This document shows, in pieces, positions 27,462-36,814 of a stretch of 64,000 nt of DNA (position 1 is the stretch's first letter; each line of letters begins with the position of its first letter). Below the pieces are notes generated by a model that made no database searches, had not been told where the DNA came from, and saw only the letters and a program-made list of their open reading frames with translations. The stretch is from Mesobacillus subterraneus (GTDB lineage Bacteria; Bacillota; Bacilli; Bacillales; Cytobacillaceae): NCBI RefSeq assembly GCF_023715485.1, contig NZ_JAMBOF010000016.1, positions 30,121 to 94,120 of the forward strand, in the 5' to 3' direction. A program made the position numbers and the translations under genes.

Positions 27462-29591
27462 TTAATTCACTTTTTGCTTAGACATATATAAGAATGCTTT
27501 TATCATAAAATAACTGACTTCATCAGGAAGGAGTTCTTTAATCGGCTTGAGCCTGTCGCGGCCCGCTTCTGCAACGGCTTTCTCCAGATCATCGATATAC
27601 TGCGCTGGGATCAGCACTGAATAGTCGACTTCCATTCCCTGCTGGATGCACTGGATCAGATGGTTCTCGACCGTGCTCTCAGCCAGCTCCCGTTGAGTGG
27701 CAATCTCGGCAACCGTCAGCTTGTCCTGATGGAGCTTATATGTTCCAAGGTGAGAATCGCCGACGGCTTTCCTCGCCGGTTTTGGCGGAGCTGCAACAAC
27801 ATTCATGTCTGGCTGCCGTTCTGGATGCTCCTCGCAAAATTCGATGATTTTTTGAATGAAAGGGGCTCCGTACTTAGACAGTTTATGCTCGCCTACTCCA
27901 CTGACATTAAGGAACTCCTTATCTGTCAGAGGCAGCTTTAAGCACATATCCTTCAACGCCGAATCTGAGAAAATCACAAACGGCGGCACTTTCTCCGCCT
28001 CCGCGATCTCTTTCCTCAAGGCACGAAGCTCTTCAAATAACGGATCATCATTGGAAACCTGTTTAATTTGAACGGCTTCCTTCCTGAAAACCTGAGTTTT
28101 GCCAAGAAGGACATCTTTGCCTTTCGGCGGCACATAAATGGTTGGATACGTGCCATGCTCAACGCCTATCAGCTCCTGGGAGATCAAAAATTCGATCAGG
28201 TCGTTCACCTGCTTGGCGTTACGATCTTTCATCAATCCGTATGTCGGCAGTCTGTTCAGACCAAACTCAATGACTTTTTTATTTTTCGAACCGGTCAGTA
28301 CATTAGCGGTCATCGCCTTGCCGTATTTCTGGCCCATCCGGATGATGCACGACAGCACCATCTGCGCGTCCTTCGTGACATCCTGGGTTTCACGGGAATC
28401 TATACAGTTTCCGCAGCGGCCGCATGGCTCCGTTTCGGTTTCGCCAAAGTAATGAAGAATGTACGATTGCAGGCATTCCTCGGTATGACAGTAGCCGACC
28501 ATTTGCTGAAGTTTTTCAAGCTCAGGACCAATCCGCTCGCGGTCCGCTGACTGGTCGATGAGGAAACGCTGGACCTGGACATCCTGTGATGAATACAGCA
28601 CGATACATTCGCTGTCCAAACCATCACGCCCGGCACGGCCGGCCTCCTGATAGTAGCTCTCCATATTCTTCGGCAGCTGGAAGTGAATTACGTACCTTAT
28701 ATTACTTTTATCAATACCCATACCGAATGCAGAAGTCGCGACCATTACCGTTGCTTCATCCTGTAAAAAACGATCCTGCTCGCTGTTCCGGTCAACATCA
28801 TTCATGCCTGCGTGATAGCGGGCGGCATTGACGCCTTCCCTCTGCAGCCATTCATAAAGCTGGTCGACGTTCTTTCTCGTCGCCGTATAGATGATGCCAG
28901 CTTCTTTTTCATTCTTTTTAACAAATTCCTTCATGAATGTCTGGCGATCCTGGCCCTTGATCACCGAGAAACTCAAATTCTCCCGTTCAAATCCGGTGAT
29001 GACCGTGTTCTCAGGGTTTATTTTTAGTGAGGCGCAAATATCCTCCCTGACCTTCGGCGTTGCTGTTGCCGTCAGGGCGAGCACGATTGGCTGCCTTGGC
29101 AATCGGTCAGCCAGTCCGGATATCTGCAGATAGCTCGGGCGGAAATCATGGCCCCACTGCGAGATACAGTGCGCTTCGTCAACAGCGATCAGCGGAATAT
29201 CCATGTCCTGCAGGTCGTCCATGAACTCCCAAGATCCAAGACGCTCGGGCGCGATGTACAACAGCTTGTACTTTCCATTCCTCGCATCGTCCATCCGGGC
29301 CGCTGCTTCCCCGGCTGTCAGCGTACTGTTGATGTACGTTGCCGGGATGCCATGCTGGATGAGCGTATCGACCTGGTCCTTCATCAAAGAAATCAACGGG
29401 GAAATGACGATGGTAGTCCCCGGCAATACAAGCGCCGGGATTTGATAGACAATCGACTTTCCGCCGCCAGTCGGCATCACACAGACGGTGTTCTTACCTT
29501 CAAGCACAGAACTGATCGCCTGTTCCTGGCCATGGCGAAAAGAAGAATAACCAAAATGATTTTGCAATAATTCACGGGCTTTTTGAAGCAA
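27462..29591 (-). CDS. recQ: ATP-dependent DNA helicase RecQ
   Basis: 709 aa 3'-5' helicase for recombination and replication-fork repair. Walker A MPTGGGKS (residues 39-46), DEAH box (AVDEAHCISQWGHDFRP), motif VI QEAGRAGRDG, the RQC zinc site (CHTEECLQSYILHYFGE, CGRCGNC), an HRDC domain near residues 515-590, and a C-terminal helix-turn-helix (RQC-like) extension with TVAEIATQRELAESTVENHL. The length matches the long RecQ form rather than the 591-aa YocI type. Confidence 0.96.
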   Translation of the reverse strand: MLQKARELLQNHFGYSSFRHGQEQAISSVLEGKNTVCVMPTGGGKSIVYQIPALVLPGTTIVISPLISLMKDQVDTLIQHGIPATYINSTLTAGEAAARMDDARNGKYKLLYIAPERLGSWEFMDDLQDMDIPLIAVDEAHCISQWGHDFRPSYLQISGLADRLPRQPIVLALTATATPKVREDICASLKINPENTVITGFERENLSFSVIKGQDRQTFMKEFVKKNEKEAGIIYTATRKNVDQLYEWLQREGVNAARYHAGMNDVDRNSEQDRFLQDEATVMVATSAFGMGIDKSNIRYVIHFQLPKNMESYYQEAGRAGRDGLDSECIVLYSSQDVQVQRFLIDQSADRERIGPELEKLQQMVGYCHTEECLQSYILHYFGETETEPCGRCGNCIDSRETQDVTKDAQMVLSCIIRMGQKYGKAMTANVLTGSKNKKVIEFGLNRLPTYGLMKDRNAKQVNDLIEFLISQELIGVEHGTYPTIYVPPKGKDVLLGKTQVFRKEAVQIKQVSNDDPLFEELRALRKEIAEAEKVPPFVIFSDSALKDMCLKLPLTDKEFLNVSGVGEHKLSKYGAPFIQKIIEFCEEHPERQPDMNVVAAPPKPARKAVGDSHLGTYKLHQDKLTVAEIATQRELAESTVENHLIQCIQQGMEVDYSVLIPAQYIDDLEKAVAEAGRDRLKPIKELLPDEVSYFMIKAFLYMSKQKVN

Positions 29592-29770
29592 AATAGGTGG
29601 CTCCTTTCAGTGAGAAATTTTGAGGGGATTATAGAGGGCTTACTATTCCAGTATAAACGAAAATCCAAGCGGTTGGCGAGCCTTTAAGAAACGAGGCCGT
29701 TAATCGTTTTAAAAATCGATCCAAACGGGTACAAATTCATTTTTTCCATTATAGTGTTCAAATTAGCCAA

Positions 29771-29799
29771 ATAAAAAAAGTCTTTCACTATTGAAAGAC
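29771..29799 (-). terminator. Terminator of the anchored protein gene at 29825
   Basis: GTCTTTCA pairs with TGAAAGAC, loop CTAT, then TTTTTTTATTT on the minus strand. The sequence between here and recQ (29592-29770) shows no gene. Confidence 0.8.
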
Positions 29800-29824
29800 C
29801 ACTAAATGAGTTCGTCTTGATTTT

Positions 29825-30607
29825 TTAACAATGTGGCAGTCTTTTGCCAAAACGGACGACACGACCATTTTCCAACTCAAACCACAAGGATTCTTTAATT
29901 CCATATCGAACCATACCATTCCCAGAAAAGCCTTCCGATACCTGTTCGTCTTCATAACCTGGAAAAGGAACCAAATCGCCATAAGCTTCACGGAGTTCTT
30001 CTATTGTAGAGCCAATCAAAATGCCTTTTTCCGCCGTAATATGTTCACTAAGGACAGTAATGTCGCTCATATGATATTGTTGATCGCTGACATCATAAAT
30101 GAATAATATTTCTGCATCCTTATAGACGGCAGTAATTTCTTCATTTGATGTACACTCATTAAAGCTTTTTTTGCTGCTTAAAGGCTTACCTAGAATGGCT
30201 TCCGCTTGCTTGAAGGTCGTCAAATAGCTTAAATAATTCATTTTATCTTGAATGAAGAACTTTTCTTGGACAACTCGTTCGTTAATATTGCGGCCCAATT
30301 TCACCAATTTCTCTTCTGATTGATACTCGTAAGGGATTCCTAAAGCATTGGTGATGTATTCTGCTGATATGAATAACTTGCCATTTTTTATAATTGCCTC
30401 GGTTCCGGGTCTCGGGACCCCATCAATCCAATACGTTAAACTCTTTGTAATGCCCTTTTCTTCAACTACTCCTGATTTTTGGATTACACCTGCCTTCGCT
30501 GTATCAACGACTTTTTCTTCCCCGGAAGAACCTCTCGATGCATAGCCCAAGTATCCCGAAAAAAGCATACTTAGAAGGAAAATAACAACCAAAAGACTCT
30601 TTTTCAT
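29825..30607 (-). CDS. Membrane-anchored protein with copper-amine-oxidase-type N-terminal domain
   Basis: 260 aa from MKKSLLVVIFLLSML (TM anchor, residues 2-22). Residues about 45-100 (TYWIDGVPRPGTEAIIKNGK, LFISAEYITNALGIPYEY) resemble the beta-rich stalk domain found in many secreted Firmicutes proteins. The rest (ILGKPLSSKKSFNECTSNEE, GILIGSTIEELREAYGDL) looks like a repeat of small alpha/beta units. The start at 30607 has GGGTGG upstream; a GTG at 30640 has none. Function unknown. Confidence 0.75.
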   Translation of the reverse strand: MKKSLLVVIFLLSMLFSGYLGYASRGSSGEEKVVDTAKAGVIQKSGVVEEKGITKSLTYWIDGVPRPGTEAIIKNGKLFISAEYITNALGIPYEYQSEEKLVKLGRNINERVVQEKFFIQDKMNYLSYLTTFKQAEAILGKPLSSKKSFNECTSNEEITAVYKDAEILFIYDVSDQQYHMSDITVLSEHITAEKGILIGSTIEELREAYGDLVPFPGYEDEQVSEGFSGNGMVRYGIKESLWFELENGRVVRFGKRLPHC

Positions 30608-30683
30608 GCCTGCTGGCCACCCTAAATTATTATTTTTCACTGCTTTGTTGTACTAGATTAGTTCTTTTAAAAGTGCTGCTCGC

Positions 30684-31025
30684 TTACTTCTTTGGAAATT
30701 TTGATTCTATCAAAAGTACAAGGGGATATGCAGCAATCAAAAGCAATGTCAGGTAAACAGACTGTTCAAATGTATTTTTAAAGCTTTCTTGACTCCATCC
30801 ATCTTCACCAATAATCCAGTACGCCACCTGGTTGGAAATCGAAATTCCATCATTGGCTTCAGGAATCAAACTATGAGTGTAGTTTTGCGCTAGACTCACA
30901 CCCGAAATCATTGCTAGCGCAGCAGCCAGCGCAACTCCCTTCGAGAAAGGATTTTGAATACCACCTCTTTTAATTAACACAATTGAAACAAGTACAAAAA
31001 CAAAAGCTGAAACCACAAATAGCAT
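30684..31025 (-). CDS. Small membrane protein of unknown function
   Basis: 113 aa with TM helices at about residues 2-19, 30-48 and 87-105, joined by a soluble loop (SLIPEANDGISISNQVAYWI). An AAAAAGGAGGTGACCAC ribosome binding site, among the best in the window, supports translation. It lies upstream of the preceding anchored-protein gene and may be co-transcribed with it. No family recognised. Confidence 0.7.
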   Translation of the reverse strand: MLFVVSAFVFVLVSIVLIKRGGIQNPFSKGVALAAALAMISGVSLAQNYTHSLIPEANDGISISNQVAYWIIGEDGWSQESFKNTFEQSVYLTLLLIAAYPLVLLIESKFPKK

Positions 31026-31125
31026 GTGGTCACCTCCTTTTTAAAAAAGAATCAATTCTACTAAATTATATTTATAAAAATTATAAAAATATACAAATTT
31101 ATACAATAATTGGATAAATCAAGTG

Positions 31126-31156
31126 TAAAAAAAGCCATACCTCCTCGAAGCATGGC
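31126..31156 (-). terminator. Terminator of the histidine kinase gene
   Basis: GCCAT pairs with ATGGC around a 13-nt loop that itself can pair further (CCTCCTCG side), followed by TTTTTTT on the minus strand. Confidence 0.65.
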
Positions 31157-31173
31157 ACTAACTTATTTTGCAA

Positions 31174-32262
31174 TCATCCAACTAGATGCTTTGGTTGTGA
31201 TGGATTAATATCGATTTTCAGATTTTTGGGCATGAAAATCTTTATGGTTGTTCCTTCCCCAAGCTTGCTCTCGATCTCAATGCTGCCCTGGTGAAGGTCT
31301 ATAATCCGTTTGCATGTAATTAACCCTAATCCTGTTCCTTTTTCCTTTGTTGAATAAAAAGGTTCGAACAACTTCTTCGATCTTGAGTCAGATATTCCGC
31401 AGCCCTTGTCGGTGATCGTCACCATGATAGCATCTGGGACCACTTCCTCCAGTACCACCTCGATAAAATGGCCGCTGTCCTCCGTAGCTTCAATCGCGTT
31501 CTGCAGCAGATTGATCAGCACTTGTTTCATCAGGTTCCGGTCACAATTCAAGATGATGTGCATATCAGAATCGAATTCTATTTTAATGCTTTTTAAATTG
31601 GCCTGTGGTTCCATGAAATGGATACAGTCTTTTAATAGGTTATGAAAGTTGATATATTGGAAATTGACGTTTTCATTTGGTTTGGCTATGAACATGAACT
31701 CGTTGACGATTTCATTGATCCGGTCCATTTCATCCAGCATGATGTCAAGATACGGCACCAATGCTTGATCCGTAACGCTCTCTTTGACGATTTTGGCAAA
31801 ACCTTTCAACGAGGTGAGCGGATTCCTGATTTCATGCGCGATGCCTGCCGCCAACTCTCCAACTACAGAAAGTTTCTCCATTTGCTGGACCTGTTTCTCT
31901 CTTGTTTTTTCCTTGGTAATGTCTATGGTAGAACCAATAACCTCCACCGTCACTCCGTTTTGGCGAACGGGATTCAGGATGGCCAGATAGTGGATTCCAC
32001 CAAAACTCCCTTCATAGTTAACATGCTCCCCATTCCACGCCTTTTCATAAAAAGCCTCCTTGCGCATCGCCTGGTCGGCCGGAAGAAACTCGAACAATGA
32101 TTTCCCCACAACACACTTAGGGCATAGACCTACTTTTTCTATCAGTTTGCCTTCAATAAACGTATGGATGAATTGGTTGTCTTTTTTGATGAACTTAAAA
32201 ATAAAGCCCGTTTCTCTTGGTATGAACTGTTCATAATCCACCCTATTCTTCTGGTCAGTCAC
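31174..32262 (-). CDS. PAS-domain sensor histidine kinase (orphan, KinA/KinE-like)
   Basis: 362 aa, soluble, no TM helix. An N-terminal PAS domain (to about residue 120; contains CPKC at 47-50) is followed by the phosphoacceptor His143 in AAGIAHEIRNPLTSLKGF, N box INLLQNAIEA, G1 ITDKGCGIS, F box FEPFYSTKEKGTGLGL. No response regulator is adjacent, as is typical for kinases feeding the sporulation phosphorelay. That link is inference. GTG start with AAGGGTG 7-8 nt upstream. The Cys pair in the PAS could bind metal or sense redox. Confidence 0.9.
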   Translation of the reverse strand: MTDQKNRVDYEQFIPRETGFIFKFIKKDNQFIHTFIEGKLIEKVGLCPKCVVGKSLFEFLPADQAMRKEAFYEKAWNGEHVNYEGSFGGIHYLAILNPVRQNGVTVEVIGSTIDITKEKTREKQVQQMEKLSVVGELAAGIAHEIRNPLTSLKGFAKIVKESVTDQALVPYLDIMLDEMDRINEIVNEFMFIAKPNENVNFQYINFHNLLKDCIHFMEPQANLKSIKIEFDSDMHIILNCDRNLMKQVLINLLQNAIEATEDSGHFIEVVLEEVVPDAIMVTITDKGCGISDSRSKKLFEPFYSTKEKGTGLGLITCKRIIDLHQGSIEIESKLGEGTTIKIFMPKNLKIDINPSQPKHLVG

Positions 32263-32355
32263 ACGGCAACACCCTTAGAAAAAGATTCGTTCTCTAATAA
32301 TTCTTTATCCATAGGGTAAATCCTTTAGAAAAACAGGAAATTAGTAGTGAATTCC

Positions 32356-33336
32356 TTAATATTTGTCGATTGTTGCGCCAAGTACTGACGCTCTGATAAA
32401 ATCCAGATCCTTGAAACGCTTCAATTCTTCCGGGCTGCCGGTCACTACCGCTCCACTGATGTGCAGTTCACCATTTTTTGAATTAGCCTTGATTGCTTTC
32501 AATGCTTTTTTTGCAGAAGAGCTTGATTTGCTTACCGTTTCCAATGCGGCTATATATCCTTGCCCATTTTCGGCCGAATAAGGATAGGCTTCTGTCACTT
32601 CCAAACCAAAAGCATTGCCGCCTCCTTTTATTTTTAAGCTGTCAGCGTCCAATTCGTCAGTCATCCTTGCTCTTTGGGCTTCCGTCGTCGTATCCACCCA
32701 TAACCAGTTGACATTTTCATGACCGAGCGTTTTGCTAAGCTGATCCAATGTCATTGGCTCCTTGAAGGACACGGCGACCTCAACCAGCAGATCTTGATCC
32801 AAATCTACAGCAATATCCAATTCCTTTGGTAAAAATTCATACGACAGGCCAGGATAATAGAAATCGATCTTCCGTTCATTATTGAAGTCATTATAGCGGA
32901 TCGTCCTCTTTGCTTCTTCATTCATTCCATTCACATGCACCATGCCGCTTCCCTGGCTGATCGTTTTTACCCTTCCGAAAACCGGGATCTTCTTTGTTTT
33001 TTTGTCCCAGACAATCTGCCGATCGCCTACTGTTTTATAATAGGTTGTTTCACTCAATACACTGAACACATTATGGATATAATACGTTCCTCTTTCTGAA
33101 ACATTCGCTCCCTGCAGCATATTCCGAAATGGATCATTGCTTTCCTGCAGCCGTTTATTCAGCAGATATTCACTGCCTAAAAACACAACAGCCAACAGTA
33201 CTGCCGACGTCAGGAACCCTATGAATGCATACTTGATCGTCTGCTTTCGGCTCGATTTTTTAATCACCCTTTGCACAGAAGGACTGCTCATAAAATCAAT
33301 ATCTTGTGGAATCTTGTCTTCGTTATTCTCTGTCAT
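32356..33336 (-). CDS. Anti-sigma factor (Sigma_reg_N/Sigma_reg_C type)
   Basis: 326 aa with a cytoplasmic N-terminus (about 33 residues), one TM helix (residues 35-57) and a large extracytoplasmic domain with PVFGRVKTISQGSGMVHVNG and the C-terminal GGNAFGLEVTEAYPYSAENG segment. This layout is that of the sigma-factor regulator proteins paired with ECF sigma factors in Bacilli. It overlaps the sigma gene by 14 bp, so it is made with it. It should hold the sigma factor at the membrane until an envelope signal arrives. Confidence 0.88.
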   Translation of the reverse strand: MTENNEDKIPQDIDFMSSPSVQRVIKKSSRKQTIKYAFIGFLTSAVLLAVVFLGSEYLLNKRLQESNDPFRNMLQGANVSERGTYYIHNVFSVLSETTYYKTVGDRQIVWDKKTKKIPVFGRVKTISQGSGMVHVNGMNEEAKRTIRYNDFNNERKIDFYYPGLSYEFLPKELDIAVDLDQDLLVEVAVSFKEPMTLDQLSKTLGHENVNWLWVDTTTEAQRARMTDELDADSLKIKGGGNAFGLEVTEAYPYSAENGQGYIAALETVSKSSSSAKKALKAIKANSKNGELHISGAVVTGSPEELKRFKDLDFIRASVLGATIDKY

Positions 33337-33823
33337 AGGCTGCCTCCTTCAACACCTTCGCTAATTGTTTCCTGGCCCTGAATAAATTAGTTTTTACTGT
33401 GTTCATGCTTAAACTTAATAATTGCGAGATTTCCTCGTAGGAGAGACCGCTGTGGTATTTCAATAATAATAATTCCTGATATTGCGGTTTTAGACGGCCA
33501 AGCGCCTCCCCAAGCTCACTTGAATTTTCTTTTGACAAAATCACTTTTTCCGGCTGTTCTTCACTATTCGATGTAAGCCGGTCATCCTCCAAATTCAACT
33601 CTACCCGCCTTAGCTTCCGGCATTGGTCAAAATGGTAATTCAGTGCGACCCGGATCAGCCAGCTGCGCGTTCTCGAAGGCTGGATCGAATCACTATAAAG
33701 CAAATATTTATAGGCCGTTTCCTGAACAATATCCTCCGCATCGGTATGTGGAACCCCCTGCTTCAACAAATACCGATAGACGATGTTCAATTCACTATTA
33801 AGATCTCGATTTGCATCTCCCAT
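33323..33823 (-). CDS. ECF RNA polymerase sigma factor
   Basis: 166 aa. Region 2 (LYRYLLKQGV.. EDIVQETAYKYLLY) and region 4 (ALGRLKPQYQELLLLKYHSG, YEEISQLLSLSMNTVKTNLF) are complete, with the acidic linker typical of ECF sigma factors. Transcribed together with its anti-sigma gene. A match to its own type of promoter lies directly upstream (33841-33870), so it probably activates itself. It is not clearly SigM, SigW or SigX of B. subtilis. The ribosome binding site is GGGAGGTTGAT. Confidence 0.9.
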   Translation of the reverse strand: MGDANRDLNSELNIVYRYLLKQGVPHTDAEDIVQETAYKYLLYSDSIQPSRTRSWLIRVALNYHFDQCRKLRRVELNLEDDRLTSNSEEQPEKVILSKENSSELGEALGRLKPQYQELLLLKYHSGLSYEEISQLLSLSMNTVKTNLFRARKQLAKVLKEAAYDRE

Positions 33824-33840
33824 ATCAACCTCCCGATAAC

Positions 33841-33870
33841 ATAACGTTTATCCTATTGAAAAGTTAACAC
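33841..33870 (-). promoter_or_regulatory. Putative ECF autoregulatory promoter
   Basis: On the minus strand GTTAAC and CGTTAT are separated by 16 bp, resembling the AAC...CGT pattern of Bacillus ECF promoters, about 20 bp before the sigma gene start. Confidence 0.5.
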
Positions 33871-33900
33871 GTTCCTCAATATTTTTGTTAATTTTTCCAT

Positions 33901-33938
33901 AAAAAAAAAGACTACTTCCCCCTAAGGAGAGCAGTCCT
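33901..33938 (-). terminator. Terminator of pncB
   Basis: GACTGCTCTCC pairs with GGGAAGTAGTC with mismatches; a run of nine T follows on the minus strand. Confidence 0.75.
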
Positions 33939-33943
33939 CACAA

Positions 33944-35419
33944 TTACATCTTCTCACCAGTCATTTCCATGACTTTCTCTTTCACTTCTTCTATATTGCG
34001 CATTTTGTTGTCCCAGCATTTTTGGCTGAGGTCAACTGGATACTCTTCCGGATTAAGCATGCGTGTGTACTCTTCCCACAGTACGCCCAGGCAGTACTTT
34101 GAATGGTTACGCACTTCGTCCAGGCTTGGCTGGTTGTATACGAGCTTTCCATCGTTAAAAATGTCGTGGTGGAGCTCCCTTGCATCAAAATTCGTGACAA
34201 ACTTGCTGATGAAGGTGTGGACCGGATGGAACATCTTCAAACGCTTTTCCTGTTGTGGATTTTCATCCTCGAGCGTGATGTAGTCACCCTCTGAGCGGTT
34301 ATTCGATTTATTGATGATTCGGTAGACCTTCTTGATGCCAGGCGTCGTCACCTTTTCCGGGTTGGAGGAAATTTTGATTGTATCCTCCATCAAGCCATCG
34401 GCTCTTTCGATTGAAACAATCTTATAAACCGCGCCGAGTGCAGCCTGGTCATAAGCGGTAATCAGTTTTGTTCCGACTCCCCAAACATCGATTTTCGCGC
34501 CCTGGGCTTTCAGGTTCATGATCGTATATTCATCAAGGTCGCTGGATGCAACGATTTTCGCATCCTTAAAGCCTGCTTCATCAAGCATTTTGCGGGCTTC
34601 CTTTGAAAGATAGGCTAAGTCACCGCTGTCCAGGCGAATGCCGATAAAATTGATTTTATCGCCGAATTCCTTTGCGACTTTTATCGCATTTGGCACACCT
34701 GATCTCAAGGTGTCATACGTATCAACAAGGAATACGCAGTCCTCATGTGTTTCAGCGTATTTTTTAAAAGCAGTGTAGTCGTCCCTGTATGCCTGAACCA
34801 TGGAATGAGCATGCGTACCTGAAATCGGAATCCCGAACAGCTTGCCCGCTCGTACATTGCTTGTGGAATCAAAGCCGCCAATATAAGCAGCACGCGTTCC
34901 CCAAAGAGCAGCGTCCATTTCATGTGCACGACGCGAACCGAATTCCATCGCTACTTCATCCTTCACAACCTGCTTGATCCGGGAAGCTTTTGTCGCAATC
35001 AAGGTCTGGTAGTTCACGATATTTAAAAGAGCCGTCTCAATCAGCTGAGCTTCAGCAAGCGGAGCATCGACTCTCACAAGAGGCTGGTTGGCAAAGACGA
35101 TTTCACCCTCCTGCATCGCCCGGATCGTTCCGGTAAAGCGAAGCTCTTTTAAAAAGCTTAGGAAATCCTCACCGAACTTTTCTTCTTCTCTTAAATATTG
35201 AATATCATCTTCTGTGAAGCCGAAGTTCTCAATATAGCTGATGATTTTTTCCAGGCCGGCAAAAACAGCATAGCCGTTGCCAAAAGGAAGCTTACGGAAA
35301 AACAGGTCAAACACCGCGCGTCGGTTATGAACGCCGTCGCGCCAGTACGTTTCCATCATATTTAATTGGTATAAGTCCGTGTGCAGCATCAAGCTGTCGT
35401 CTGTGAATTTTGTGCTCAT
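33944..35419 (-). CDS. pncB: Nicotinate phosphoribosyltransferase
   Basis: 491 aa. Makes nicotinate mononucleotide from nicotinate and PRPP (ATP-assisted), entry step of NAD salvage. It begins DDSLMLHTDLYQLNMMETYW; the His in SGTHAHSMVQAYRDD is the usual catalytic phospho-His, and IRLDSGDLAYLSKEARK is the PRPP region. Start ATG at 35419, with TTGGAGG 8 nt upstream. The nicotinamidase gene lies 75 bp upstream in the same direction, so both steps from nicotinamide to NaMN are encoded together. Confidence 0.96.
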   Translation of the reverse strand: MSTKFTDDSLMLHTDLYQLNMMETYWRDGVHNRRAVFDLFFRKLPFGNGYAVFAGLEKIISYIENFGFTEDDIQYLREEEKFGEDFLSFLKELRFTGTIRAMQEGEIVFANQPLVRVDAPLAEAQLIETALLNIVNYQTLIATKASRIKQVVKDEVAMEFGSRRAHEMDAALWGTRAAYIGGFDSTSNVRAGKLFGIPISGTHAHSMVQAYRDDYTAFKKYAETHEDCVFLVDTYDTLRSGVPNAIKVAKEFGDKINFIGIRLDSGDLAYLSKEARKMLDEAGFKDAKIVASSDLDEYTIMNLKAQGAKIDVWGVGTKLITAYDQAALGAVYKIVSIERADGLMEDTIKISSNPEKVTTPGIKKVYRIINKSNNRSEGDYITLEDENPQQEKRLKMFHPVHTFISKFVTNFDARELHHDIFNDGKLVYNQPSLDEVRNHSKYCLGVLWEEYTRMLNPEEYPVDLSQKCWDNKMRNIEEVKEKVMEMTGEKM

Positions 35420-35493
35420 CAAAAAACCTCCAAATTTACTGCGATCAATGCGTTACTTAACCATGGCGCCATTCAAGCTTTGTAATAGCCAAG

Positions 35494-36045
35494 TTACTTA
35501 ACCTCAGCACCAATCGAACTTTCGAAATGGCGAAGCGACCATTCATGGCCAATCTGGTCAAAGGAAGCAACCGCATCCTTATACACAATAACCTTAAATC
35601 CCTTATTGTAAGCATCAACCGCCGTATGAAGTACACAAATATCGGTGCAAACGCCGACAAGATGCACTTCCGTGATCCCTCTTTCGCGCAATTTTATTTC
35701 AAGGTCTGTAGCAGCAAATGCCGAATACCTCGTCTTGTCGATATAATATACATGCTCCAGATGCTTGTTTTCCTCATACACCGCTTGAAGGCTTCCGTAC
35801 AAATCCCTTCCCTTTGTGCCGCGGATATTATGAGGCGGGTAGAGCTTCGTTTCCGGATGGAACTCGTCGCCTTCATCATGGACATCAATCGCGAAAACAA
35901 CATAGTCACCATTTTTGATGAATTCCTCGGTAACGCCGACTAGCTTTTCCTCGATTGCCTGCCCCGGCGCCCCGCAAGTAAGCCGTCCATCATCTGCCAC
36001 GAAATCATATGTGTAATCGATATTGATTAAAGCCTTGTTCCCCAT
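35494..36045 (-). CDS. pncA: Nicotinamidase (isochorismatase family)
   Basis: 183 aa from MGNKALINIDYTYDFVADDG. The catalytic Asp (IDYTYDF), Lys (GTKGRDLYG region) and nucleophilic Cys (VGVCTDICVLHT) of the isochorismatase-type amidases are in place, with a metal-binding IDVHDEGDEFHPE. It deamidates nicotinamide to nicotinate, the substrate of the adjacent PncB. A longer start at 36120 is rejected because it adds 25 residues not found in the family. Confidence 0.92.
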   Translation of the reverse strand: MGNKALINIDYTYDFVADDGRLTCGAPGQAIEEKLVGVTEEFIKNGDYVVFAIDVHDEGDEFHPETKLYPPHNIRGTKGRDLYGSLQAVYEENKHLEHVYYIDKTRYSAFAATDLEIKLRERGITEVHLVGVCTDICVLHTAVDAYNKGFKVIVYKDAVASFDQIGHEWSLRHFESSIGAEVK

Positions 36046-36139
36046 TATGTATCCACATCCCTTTATATTATTATCTTGCCTGTTATCTCTTATTTTCTTC
36101 CATTTATGTTTTACAGGCAAATATTACATATCGGGAGGG

Positions 36140-36650
36140 TTCTGATGTGCCGAAGACAGATCACCAGTAATGGCTACTGGAGCCCTAGACCAGCTCAGAT
36201 CTCAAAAACAGGTCACCTACAAAGATTATTGATTACCTAAATCCGCTCATTTTCCGATAACAGGTCACTAATAACGACTATTGGTGACCTAATTCCGCTC
36301 AAATCCCGATAACAGGTCACCAATAACGACTATTGGTGACCTTAAACCCGCTCATTTTCCGATAACAGGTCACCAATAACGACTATTGGTGACCTTAAAC
36401 CCACTCATTTTCCGATAACAGGTCACTAATAACCACTATTGATGACCTAAAACCTGCTCATTTCCGAAAACAGGTCACTAATAACGACTATTGGTGACCT
36501 AAAACCCGCTCATTTTCCGATAACAGGTCACCAATAACGACTATTGGTGACCTAAAACCTGCTCATTTTCCGAAAACAGGTCACTAATAACGACTATTGG
36601 TGACCTAAAACCCGCTCATTTTCCGATAACAGGTCACCAATAACTCACAT
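36140..36650. repeat. Hairpin tandem array, about 52.5-bp unit (10 copies)
   Basis: The word AACAGGTCAC recurs at 36208, 36259, 36311, 36364, 36417, 36469, 36522, 36575 and 36628, mean spacing 52.5 bp, with a diverged first copy near 36155. The consensus contains a near-perfect palindrome, AGGTCACCAATA-ACGAC-TATTGGTGACCT (12-bp stem), then a spacer CCGCTCATTTTCCGATAAC. The outermost copies are the most degenerate. The rest of the 770-bp gap (36651-36782) is AT-rich with no features. Confidence 0.95.
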
Positions 36651-36782
36651 TGACTCCCAAACCTCCACGAGCAATTAAATAATGCTCCAATAAATATAAT
36701 CGAATATCCTGGAATATCCTCAGAATAGAAACATAATTAAGTTTTAAGGAATATCCTTCTATACCCCATTTTAAAAACACAC

Positions 36783-36809
36783 AAAAACCGCCCCAATACT
36801 GGAGCGGTT
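36783..36809 (-). terminator. Terminator of dgkB
   Basis: AACCGCTCCA pairs with TGGGGCGGTT with one mismatch; TTTTTG follows on the minus strand. Confidence 0.75.
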
Positions 36810-36814
36810 CCATA

